Assembly: GCA_023396665.1 (NCBI GenBank)
Contig: JAEWVL010000401.1
Span: forward strand, 1-11,373
Length of the DNA stretch: 11,373 nt
DNA from: Spirochaetota bacterium
GTDB taxonomy: Bacteria; Spirochaetota; UBA4802; JAFGJZ01
Direction of reading: 5' to 3'
A program made the translations under genes and the position numbers. The stretch's first letter is position 1. Every line of letters begins with the position of its first letter. A model generated the notes under the pieces. It was given only the letters and a program-made list of their open reading frames with translations. It was not told the DNA's origin and ran no database searches. Positions 1 to 6,405 of this stretch are shown piece after piece.

Positions 1-30
1 AAGCAGAACAAACTATGCGGAGCTGAAATT

Positions 31-3000
31 ATGGATATACGGCTCACTGTTCTGGGTCATATCGTCAGGAATAAGGGGCACTTTGAATTTCACTTTGACG
101 CTGCAGTTGACTGTGAACGACTCTTCCGCAAGGCGAGTCATCTGAAGATAATCTGGTGGTTTCATCGCTTCGACAAGCCGCGCTATCGTAAAACAACACA
201 GTGCAATCCTCCTTACGAGAGGGCTCCGCGTTGCGGTGTTTTTGCGACACGAAGTCCGGTACGGCCGAATCCGCTTGCACTGACAAGCGCACGAATTCTC
301 GGCATTGAAAAGAATATCGTACGCGTAACACGACTGGACTGCTTCGACGGGACCCCCTTGCTGGGAGTCGCGGCCTATGATCCGGAAAAGGACAGAGTTG
401 ATAATGCAGCAGTTCCCGAATGGCTTGCACATTGGCCGCGACAGCTTGATGACAGTGATTACCGGGATGGCGATCTTTCTCTGGCCCTATCCCCCCTTGT
501 CGAATTGCTGCAAAAGCAGCAGCTTCGTTCGACTCGCACGCAAACTGATTGTACTACAAGCGGGACTGCCATTCGGCACGAAGCGATTCTTGTAAAGGGC
601 GCACGGCAGAACAATCTCAAGGCGATTGATGTGAGTGTGCCCTACAATAAAATAACGGCGATATGCGGTGTCAGCGGAAGCGGCAAATCGAGTCTCGCGT
701 TTGACACGATCTATACCGAATGCCGCAGGCGTTTTCTCGATGCGAGCGGAGTGGACAGCAGCGATGCGAAACCCGCCTTCGATTCGATGCAGGGGATCAT
801 CCCCGCGATTGCGGTTTCTCAAAAAAGCATTACTGGAAACAGCCGTTCAACGCTGGCGACGGTTAGCGGAATGAGCAATCTGCTGCGACAGCTTTACGCA
901 TCGATCGGTCTGCGTTACTGTCCCGATTGCGGCGAGCCACTTGTGGTGATGAGCCGGGATGCAATAGTGCAGTTTCTTTTAAAACAGAGAAAAGTCCGTA
1001 TCTGTACCCTTGATGGTGAGGATATGGTGATGCCTCCGGAACAGGCTGTCGATAGCGCACTTGAGCGGGGAAAGGGCGCCTTCTACGCTTCGGTGGATGA
1101 CGGAGAATCGTTTGTCATGCAGACCAGACAGATGTGTTTTCACTGTGATAGAATTATTTTTGATATGCATCCTTCACTGTTCAGTTTTAATGATCCAGAA
1201 AGCATGTGTCCGGTGTGCAGCGGCAGGGGGATAACGTCGGTTATCGACGAAGAAAGCGTCATCATAGACGGGAATCTGTCACTGCTCGACGGCGCTTCGC
1301 GCTTTCACGGCAAATTGCGCAGTTTTCTGAAAAATCCGAATCACAACTGGATGAAGGGTGAAGTCTTTGCGCTGGCCGATGATCTGCAGGTTGATCTGGA
1401 AACGCCATGGCGCGAACTGCCCGCAGAGTTCAAACGGCAATATCTGTACGGCTCTGAGGGGCGTGTCGTCCGACTGCACATCGATCACAGTAAAACCGGG
1501 CGTAAAGGTGAAATTCAGCGGCCGGCAGAAGGTGTCATCAACATACTACAGCGATTGATGTCAGAACGAAGTGCGGCTTCGTTCGCGCCCTTTGTAAAGG
1601 ATTCAATTTGTCCCGCCTGTCAGGGCGAGCGTCTTTCCCGGGAGGGGCGCATGGTGAGCGTCGCGGGAAAGCGTTTCCCCGAGATAAGCGCGATGAGCGT
1701 TCGTGCCGCCGCCGATTGGTGTAAGGATCTGCTGGCAACGCTGCCGGACAACGAGTACGAGATGGTCGCGACGATTGTGCAGCATCTTTACAAAATTCTG
1801 TGCACCTGTATTGATCTCGGCCTCGGCTATCTCACGCTGGACAGAAGCGTTCCGACGCTTTCCGGTGGTGAATTACAGCGTATCAAACTCGTCGCCCAGT
1901 TCTGCGGAGATATTTCCGGTGTACTGTATATATTCGATGAACCCTCGGCAGGTCTGCATCCGAAAGATTATGAGCGTCTTTGGGCAACGCTGCTTGCCCT
2001 CCGTGAAAGGGGAAACAGCATCGTTTTTGTCGAGCATAACCGTGATCTTATCTCGAAAGCGGAGAACATAATTGAAATTGGTCCGCAAGCCGGAGCAGCG
2101 GGCGGCTATCTCGTTTTTGAAGGAAGCGTTGAAGAACTGCTTAAGACAGATTGCGAAAGCGCACGCTATCTTCGGGGTGATACCGCCATTGCGCCAAAAG
2201 CAGACGGGCTCTCCGGGGCCGCCGCTTCCGGCATAAAAATTTACGGTGCCCGCTGTCACAATCTCAAATCCATCGACGTCGAATTTCCCGCGGCTGCAAT
2301 AAGCTGTATCTGCGGAGTAAGCGGCAGCGGTAAGTCGAGCCTGCTGAGGGGAGTGCTGTATCCTTCGGTCAGCAGTTATCTTGCGGGAGATCCGCGTCCT
2401 GTCGAGTGTGACAAAATAGATTTTATCGCAGGATTTTCATCGGTAGTGCTGGCCGACCAGTCTCCAATCGGCCGAACACCCAGATCCGTTCCCGCGACCT
2501 ACACCGGCATAATGGATGAATTACGAAAGCTGTTCGCGTCCAGTGATGCGGCAAAGCGTGCCGGTTTTGATGCGGGGCATTTCAGTTTTAACGCGAAGAG
2601 CGGGCAGTGCGATCATTGCGGCGGTGACGGCATGATCGCGGCGGCCTATCTCGATAACGTCTGGATCACCTGTCCCGTTTGCGAAGGTAGACGCTACAAA
2701 CAGGAGGTTCTTGCCGTACGCTATAAAGACAAAAGCATTCATGATGTTCTTGAAATGAGTGTGGCCGAGGCGCGTGAGCTGTTTTGCGCCAACGAAAATT
2801 TGACACGAATATTGCGGCTTCTTGATGATGTCGGTCTTTCCTATCTGCGGCTCGGACAGAACAGTGCAACACTTTCGGGTGGTGAGGCTCAACGGCTCAA
2901 GCTGGCCAAGAGTCTTTGTTCGGCGAAGGGGGGAAATACACTGTATCTGCTCGATGAACCGACCAGCGGACTTCACGGTTCGGATATCGCCCATCTTTTT

Positions 3001-3210
3001 TCACTTTTGCGGGCACTTGCCGATGACGGCAACACCGTCATCATGATCGAGCATCACGCCGATATTGTCGCCTGTGTCGATCATATCGTCGATCTCGGCC
3101 CTGAAGGCGGCGAAGCGGGGGGATCACTTGTCGCCGCCGGCAGACCTGCTGAGATCGCAAATTGCAGGGACAGTTATACCGGAAAAAGTATTGCGAAGCT
3201 GTTGCGATAA
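31..3210 (+). CDS. TrmO/TsaA-type methyltransferase domain fused to a UvrA-like double ABC ATPase
   Basis: Two modules share one 1059-residue frame. Residues 1-145 look like TrmO/TsaA, the SAM-dependent enzyme that N6-methylates t6A37 of some tRNAs: GVFATRSPVRPNPLAL at 69-84 and DGTP at 106-109 are family hallmarks. After a linker, residues 185-1059 are UvrA-like: Walker A GVSGSGKSS at 213-221, a Cys4 zinc module (C369, C372, C393, C396), CPACQGERL, signature LSGGELQR at 610-617 and Walker B ending D636-E637. The second half has Walker A at 762-770, Cys4 at 860/863/881/884, LSGGEAQR at 948-955 and D975-E976. Both ATP sites look intact. Walker A1 to the first zinc Cys is about 150 residues against about 216 in E. 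coli UvrA, so the UvrB-binding module is mostly absent, as in UvrA2-type paralogues. It is therefore probably not the repair UvrA. GGAG lies 8 nt before the ATG. Module assignments are firm; the joint function is unknown. Confidence 0.93.
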   Translation: MDIRLTVLGHIVRNKGHFEFHFDAAVDCERLFRKASHLKIIWWFHRFDKPRYRKTTQCNPPYERAPRCGVFATRSPVRPNPLALTSARILGIEKNIVRVTRLDCFDGTPLLGVAAYDPEKDRVDNAAVPEWLAHWPRQLDDSDYRDGDLSLALSPLVELLQKQQLRSTRTQTDCTTSGTAIRHEAILVKGARQNNLKAIDVSVPYNKITAICGVSGSGKSSLAFDTIYTECRRRFLDASGVDSSDAKPAFDSMQGIIPAIAVSQKSITGNSRSTLATVSGMSNLLRQLYASIGLRYCPDCGEPLVVMSRDAIVQFLLKQRKVRICTLDGEDMVMPPEQAVDSALERGKGAFYASVDDGESFVMQTRQMCFHCDRIIFDMHPSLFSFNDPESMCPVCSGRGITSVIDEESVIIDGNLSLLDGASRFHGKLRSFLKNPNHNWMKGEVFALADDLQVDLETPWRELPAEFKRQYLYGSEGRVVRLHIDHSKTGRKGEIQRPAEGVINILQRLMSERSAASFAPFVKDSICPACQGERLSREGRMVSVAGKRFPEISAMSVRAAADWCKDLLATLPDNEYEMVATIVQHLYKILCTCIDLGLGYLTLDRSVPTLSGGELQRIKLVAQFCGDISGVLYIFDEPSAGLHPKDYERLWATLLALRERGNSIVFVEHNRDLISKAENIIEIGPQAGAAGGYLVFEGSVEELLKTDCESARYLRGDTAIAPKADGLSGAAASGIKIYGARCHNLKSIDVEFPAAAISCICGVSGSGKSSLLRGVLYPSVSSYLAGDPRPVECDKIDFIAGFSSVVLADQSPIGRTPRSVPATYTGIMDELRKLFASSDAAKRAGFDAGHFSFNAKSGQCDHCGGDGMIAAAYLDNVWITCPVCEGRRYKQEVLAVRYKDKSIHDVLEMSVAEARELFCANENLTRILRLLDDVGLSYLRLGQNSATLSGGEAQRLKLAKSLCSAKGGNTLYLLDEPTSGLHGSDIAHLFSLLRALADDGNTVIMIEHHADIVACVDHIVDLGPEGGEAGGSLVAAGRPAEIANCRDSYTGKSIAKLLR

Positions 3211-3359
3211 ACGAAGCGGATACTCATAACGGAGCTGGCCCTGTAGGTAAGTCCCTCAGCATAAAGCAAATCTCTTGACAGGTAGCGGCACAGGTGTGAT
3301 GGGTTGGGAAACTAATGCGGGCTGAATGGCATTTGCATGCATATGATGGTGGCTCTGAA

Positions 3360-4034
3360 ATGAAAGAACTGATTGTCGTCGGTAACGGAAAGCTTGCGGA
3401 TACCATAGTGATTAATTTTCCCGCTTACTCAACACTATCTGTAAAGCGGTACTTTAGCGGCATTAGGGCTGATGACGAGAGCGTTTTTGTGCATATCGGT
3501 TCGGGGCGTCAATATGAGGAAAGTCTCACTGCGGCATTGCATAGCGGCGCTGCCTATATTCAGGCCGCCACAGAAAAAGATATTGCGATGAAAGAACCGC
3601 CAAGCGGGACAATCACGTACGTCAATGCCCCCAATCTGGATATTCGGATTATCAAATTTATCTATCTGTTACGAATTGCGGGAGAGCTGTTCCACGGTGA
3701 TCATATAACGGTGACAGAAAGCCATCAGGCAGAAAAAAAATCACTTCCCGGTACCGCATTGAAATTCTGCGAGTATCTTGGTGTGCCGAAAGAGTCGCTT
3801 GTCAGCATTCGTGATCCCGCACAGCAGCGGAAAATGAGTATAAATTCACTTCAGCAGCATGCCTATCATCGCATCAGTATCGGCGATGAAGATTCATCTC
3901 TTTGTTTTGAGACAAAAATTGACGGTGCCCTGAGCTATGTGAAAGGTATGGCGGTGATAGTGAAATGTCTAGACCGTCTTGAAAAGAAAAATTTCATGGT
4001 TGAAGATCTTGTCGCAATGCATCTTCTTGACTGA
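3360..4034 (+). CDS. DapB-like (dihydrodipicolinate reductase family) protein, divergent
   Basis: A protein of 224 residues from the ATG at 3360. An in-frame ATG at 3315 would add 15 residues; I prefer 3360 because the Rossmann strand MKELIVVGNGKLADTI then starts the protein, with GGTGG 7 nt upstream. The fold follows DapB, the NAD(P)H-dependent reductase of lysine/diaminopimelate synthesis: nucleotide loop near the start, VNAPNLDI in the place of the family's APN motif, then ESHQAEKKSLPGTA. The last aligns with the catalytic segment EHHRHK...PSGTA. The His and Lys matching E. coli H159 and K163 are kept, but the PSGT loop is one residue short and its Ser is lost. The C-terminus (ALSYVKGMAVIV...) matches the DapB end. 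It could be a true reductase or a family member with another substrate. It follows the TrmO-UvrA gene by about 150 bp on the same strand. No other lysine gene is nearby. Confidence 0.75.
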   Translation: MKELIVVGNGKLADTIVINFPAYSTLSVKRYFSGIRADDESVFVHIGSGRQYEESLTAALHSGAAYIQAATEKDIAMKEPPSGTITYVNAPNLDIRIIKFIYLLRIAGELFHGDHITVTESHQAEKKSLPGTALKFCEYLGVPKESLVSIRDPAQQRKMSINSLQQHAYHRISIGDEDSSLCFETKIDGALSYVKGMAVIVKCLDRLEKKNFMVEDLVAMHLLD

Positions 4035-4098
4035 TTTTCCGTAACCAAAAGGAGCGGCCCCGCTTTCCCCTTGATCAGTTCTCTGTCCTGCACTCATC

Positions 4099-4149
4099 GA
4101 TTTTCCGCTCAATACAATCAATCCTGCGGCCGGCGGTGAGCAGAAAATC
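4099..4149 (+). repeat. Long stem-loop just upstream of the ferritin-like gene's Shine-Dalgarno
   Basis: GATTTTCCGCTCA (4099-4111) and TGAGCAGAAAATC (4137-4149) are complementary over 13 positions with one mismatch, around a 25-nt loop with a GC-rich core. The right arm ends 10 nt before the Shine-Dalgarno sequence. It could be an RNA element in the leader or a DNA operator. No long U-run follows, so it is not a standard terminator. Confidence 0.6.
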
Positions 4150-4159
4150 AGAATGACGC

Positions 4160-4168
4160 GGAGGTGAT
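4160..4168 (+). promoter_or_regulatory. Perfect Shine-Dalgarno with conflicting start codons
   Basis: GGAGGTGAT is a full 9-nt complement of the usual 16S rRNA 3' end. GGAGG ends 7 nt before ATG 4172, the ideal spacing, but that ATG is not in the ferritin-like frame. In that frame the candidates are TTG 4168 (3 nt from GGAGG), GTG 4177 (12 nt) and the tandem ATGs at 4243 and 4246. Confidence 0.85.
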
Positions 4169-4743
4169 TGCATGGGGTGGATATTGTTTCTACTGAAAAA
4201 AGTATTGAGACGAGGGGGCAATATGTTGATATATTGGACGGCATGATGAATCAAGAAAAGACGATAGCGGACCTGTTTGAACTTTCAATTAAAGTCGAGA
4301 AAATGGCTGTTGCGATATACCGTCAGATGGCGGCAATGTTCGCTGACAAAAAGCCGGTTGCTGATTTTTTTGCCTCTCTCGCAAATGACGAATTGGTGCA
4401 TGTTGCGTTGCTGCGCGAATCTTTGGAGGGCTTAAGGGAACAGCAATTACACGTCAGCGCTCCCCAGGAAATGATTCAGAAAATAATAATTCTCAACAAA
4501 AAGATGTCTGTCATCAATTATGATGAAATTCGCAATCTTGATGATGCATACGAACTGGCACACGAAATCGAACACTCGGAGATCAACGCGATTTTTCTGT
4601 ATCTCACGATCGAATCCGTTCCGATGGAAAGGCGTAAAGCGCTGTACAATAAGATTATTGATGAGCACCTGAACAAGCTTAGCGCATTTTCCGGCAATTA
4701 CGGCGACAGGGAGTGGAGAAAAACCGTCATTCCAGTACCTTGA
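4168..4743 (+). CDS. Ferritin-like four-helix protein (rubrerythrin/ferritin superfamily), start uncertain
   Basis: Up to 191 residues from TTG 4168, about 166 from ATG 4243. Four predicted helices: IKVEKMAVAIYRQM with E44; DFFASLANDELVHVALL with the ExxH motif E75/H78; ELAHEIEHSEINAIF with E133, E135 and E138; KIIDEHLNKLSAF with H167. This is the ferritin-like diiron layout of E, ExxH, E, ExxH. In helix 4 the residue three before the His is Ile rather than Glu, with D165 and E166 beside it, so the metal site may be altered. Ferritin-like proteins of this kind bind diiron and act in iron handling or peroxide defence; which applies here is not visible. No rubredoxin domain follows, so it is not a full rubrerythrin. 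The last 17 bp overlap the 3' end of the ZIP gene on the other strand. The N-terminal 25 residues are doubtful because of the leader ORF. Confidence 0.72.
   Translation: MHGVDIVSTEKSIETRGQYVDILDGMMNQEKTIADLFELSIKVEKMAVAIYRQMAAMFADKKPVADFFASLANDELVHVALLRESLEGLREQQLHVSAPQEMIQKIIILNKKMSVINYDEIRNLDDAYELAHEIEHSEINAIFLYLTIESVPMERRKALYNKIIDEHLNKLSAFSGNYGDREWRKTVIPVP
4172..4246 (+). CDS. Putative 24-codon leader ORF, possibly translationally coupled to the ferritin-like gene
   Basis: The ATG at 4172 has the best-placed Shine-Dalgarno in this part of the window. It opens a 24-residue frame that is hydrophobic at the start (MGWILFLL), basic in the middle (KK, RR) and ends YWTA. Its TGA stop (4244-4246) overlaps the tandem ATG codons 4243-4245 and 4246-4248 of the ferritin-like frame, a layout typical of termination-reinitiation coupling. 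An alternative is that a single-base change or sequencing error separates this ATG from the main frame. The peptide is too short to recognise and may work only through its translation. Confidence 0.4.
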   Translation: MGWILFLLKKVLRRGGNMLIYWTA

Positions 4744-6016
4744 AAAATATTGCGGCGAGAAAACCGCTGAGCGTCGCAAGTCCCGTGATCCATCCCCCCT
4801 TACGGTAGGCTTCGGGCAGCATGGTTTGTGCTATCATCGTCAGCATTGCCCCGGCAGCGCATCCCTCTGTACCGGCAAAGAGCCAGCCGGGAGCGGATTG
4901 AAAAAACAGATGTCCGAAAAAAGCGCCGATTCCCGTTATCAGCGTCAGTGAGCCCCACATCATGACAATTTTGGCATTTCCCGTACCCTGGCGACGCATG
5001 CCCATCGAACTCGATAGTGCCTCGGGATAGTTCGAGAGAAACAGTCCGGCGACAAGCGAGAATGAGATGCTAGCATGAATGGTGCTGGCGCCGATCACGA
5101 AAGACTCCGGAATGCCGTCGAGCAGAATACCCATCCATATGGCGAGAGGGGCGCCATGATGCTCTTCACTTGCCTTCTTTATTTCCTCTTCGGTAGGACC
5201 GGTGATCCAGCTGTCGAGTGCATTCGAAGCCTTTGAACGCCAACCTGCGGCTGTGCTTTCGTCGAGTGCGTTTGCGTTTTTCAGCAGTTCAATGCGCTTT
5301 TCGACGATTTCATGAAAAGCTTTTGCAAGAACCGGGGCGTCCCGGAGAACCCGTTCGAAATCATTGCGTTCGAGCAGCCAGCCATCGACATCGTTTCGGG
5401 CAATAACGCTCGCCGAACGTTTTTCACCGGTAACCAGTGCCATTTCACCAACGACATCACCGGCTTTGAGTACGTCGATAATCGTGTTTCTTTTACTGTC
5501 GACGATATCGACCTCTCCGTTGTCGATTAGCAGAAGACTTTCCCCCGGGGCGTTCTGTTCCATTATCATTGTTCCACCGGGATAGCTGACGCGGCTGATA
5601 AATGGGATCAGACGACTTACCTGTTCCGGTGGAAGATTTTGGAAAAGAGCAATGACGGAGAGCCGTTCAAAGAGTTCCCTGACTTCCTTTGTTTTCATTT
5701 TTTTCAGATAATCATAGGTGGTTGAGGATTTTCTCAGAAATCCCCCCTTGGAATTTACCGCAAAATCGAGAATCACAAACAGAATACCGCCCGCAATGCA
5801 GCCGAGGGCGAGAGGATAAAAATGGCCGTGATCCAGGGCGTTTCCGACAAGATCAATGGTGAGTGCCGCCAACAGTGCGCCACCGCCGAAGGCCATGAGA
5901 GCCGCGATCGTTTTCTCTCCCGGTTTCCACAACAGAATTGTGATCGCCCCGAGCGGCAGTGATATGGCTGAAATGATTCCGAAAGTGAATGATTGAATGG
6001 CGCTTTGCGAGAACAT
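4727..6016 (-). CDS. ZIP-family metal transporter with an inserted cyclic-nucleotide-binding domain
   Basis: 429 residues with about eight membrane segments: near 9-29, 36-60 and 67-87, then a cytoplasmic insert, then 291-312, 314-336, 352-373, 378-400 and 408-427. The TM4 motif LDGIPES (299-305), the TM5 motif SNYPEA (328-333) and MLPEA near 400 are ZIP features. The His residues usual in TM4 and TM5 (HNxPEG, HExPE) are replaced by D300 and N329. The insert at about 120-240 is a CRP-type cNMP-binding domain with PGGTMIMEQ, then the phosphate-binding cassette GDVVGEMALVTGEKRSAS (186-203), including E191 and R200. It sits in the TM3-TM4 loop, where ZIPs normally have a short His-rich loop; HH at 286-287 remains. 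Likely role: divalent metal movement across the inner membrane, gated by cAMP, cGMP or another ligand (inference). AGGGGGAG lies 4 nt before the ATG. Confidence 0.87.
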   Translation of the reverse strand: MFSQSAIQSFTFGIISAISLPLGAITILLWKPGEKTIAALMAFGGGALLAALTIDLVGNALDHGHFYPLALGCIAGGILFVILDFAVNSKGGFLRKSSTTYDYLKKMKTKEVRELFERLSVIALFQNLPPEQVSRLIPFISRVSYPGGTMIMEQNAPGESLLLIDNGEVDIVDSKRNTIIDVLKAGDVVGEMALVTGEKRSASVIARNDVDGWLLERNDFERVLRDAPVLAKAFHEIVEKRIELLKNANALDESTAAGWRSKASNALDSWITGPTEEEIKKASEEHHGAPLAIWMGILLDGIPESFVIGASTIHASISFSLVAGLFLSNYPEALSSSMGMRRQGTGNAKIVMMWGSLTLITGIGAFFGHLFFQSAPGWLFAGTEGCAAGAMLTMIAQTMLPEAYRKGGWITGLATLSGFLAAIFFKVLE

Positions 6017-6251
6017 AAACTCCCCCTTTACAGATGTGCAGAATCACAACTGCGGCAAAGTGATGCTTCTGAATCCGCATCCACGTGTTTTCAGGTGATT
6101 TACACGTTCGATAGATGCGTGTGGGCATCGAAGGGCTCTGCGCAGAGTGAATGTACTGCAACAAGGTAGGGCTTTCACCACTTTGTCTGCGCAAAGCCGC
6201 TTTTTTTTCGACAGGAGAATACGTATTCATTGCATGCGGGTTTACTATGTC
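6017..6251 (-). promoter_or_regulatory. Leader region of the ZIP transporter gene, with several dyads and no gene
   Basis: No convincing ORF was found; a minus-strand frame starting at 6230 runs into the ZIP gene in another phase and looks accidental. Dyads seen: a stem 6039-6047/6060-6071 (CAGAATCAC with GTGATGCTTCTG, 3-nt bulge) just upstream of the start; ACGTGT 6083-6088 with ACACGT 6102-6107; the 12-bp palindromes CTCTGCGCAGAG (6136-6147) and GAATACGTATTC (6217-6228). TCTGCGCA recurs at 6137 and 6186. I could not pick a clear -35/-10 pair. Confidence 0.35.
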
Positions 6252-6276
6252 CTGTTATGCAATTAGCATCTAACAG
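6252..6276. repeat. Hairpin 1 of the array (imperfect)
   Basis: CTGTTATGC (6252-6260) pairs with GCA..TAACAG (6266-6276), with a 2-nt bulge and an AATTA loop. Confidence 0.5.
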
Positions 6277-6279
6277 TTT

Positions 6280-6310
6280 CCTGCTTAAGTCCATCGTGGA
6301 CTTAAGCAGG
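6280..6310. repeat. Hairpin 2 of the array (perfect 14-bp arms)
   Basis: CCTGCTTAAGTCCA (6280-6293) and TGGACTTAAGCAGG (6297-6310) with a TCG loop. This is a long perfect stem with a minimal loop. No T-run follows on either strand, so it is not a classical intrinsic terminator. Confidence 0.9.
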
Positions 6311-6313
6311 GTC

Positions 6314-6340
6314 GTTTCGGCAAAATGAATTTGCCGAAAC
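6314..6340. repeat. Hairpin 3 of the array (perfect 11-bp arms)
   Basis: GTTTCGGCAAA (6314-6324) and TTTGCCGAAAC (6330-6340) with an ATGAA loop. On the plus strand TCGCATTTTT follows, giving a weak terminator-like appearance. Confidence 0.9.
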
Positions 6341-6343
6341 TCG

Positions 6344-6385
6344 CATTTTTCTCGGCTTTTTATTCGGAATAAGCCTCGAAAAATG
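6344..6385. repeat. Hairpin 4 of the array (15-bp arms with a 2-nt mismatch)
   Basis: CATTTTTCTCGGCTT (6344-6358) pairs with AAGCCTCGAAAAATG (6371-6385) except for two central positions. Inside, ATT (6362-6364) pairs with AAT (6368-6370) around CGG, leaving a TTT bulge. The A/T runs at the arm ends could supply U-tracts to the neighbouring hairpins on either strand. Confidence 0.75.
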
Positions 6386-6386
6386 T

Positions 6387-6404
6387 CGGTACATCCATGT
6401 ACCG
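6387..6404. repeat. Hairpin 5 of the array (8-bp arms)
   Basis: CGGTACAT (6387-6394) and ATGTACCG (6397-6404) around CC. Read on the minus strand it is followed by ACATTTTTC, so it could act as a modest terminator for the hslO transcript. Confidence 0.75.
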
Positions 6405-6405
6405 C

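Noticed and set aside
3275..3303. TTGACA at 3275-3280 as a promoter for the DapB-like gene
   Set aside because: At 16-18 nt spacing the downstream hexamers (such as GATGGG) do not resemble a -10 box, so a perfect -35 alone is not enough.
4044..4070. AGCG/CGCT hairpin near 4052 as a terminator after the DapB-like gene
   Set aside because: The stem is only about 4 bp and no T-run follows; it falls short of an intrinsic terminator.
6083..6107. CRP/FNR-type site upstream of the ZIP gene
   Set aside because: The dyad ACGTGT-N13-ACACGT does not match TGTGA-N6-TCACA or TTGAT-N4-ATCAA; the CRP-like domain in the product is no evidence for such a site.
6201..6208. Run of eight T as an intrinsic terminator on the plus strand
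   Set aside because: The preceding CTTTG/CAAAG stem has only 5 bp and is offset from the T-run, and no plus-strand gene ends nearby.
5853..6230. Minus-strand ORF of 125 codons across the ZIP leader and 5' end
   Set aside because: Most of it lies in another phase within the ZIP gene, the protein has no recognisable feature, and no Shine-Dalgarno supports its start.
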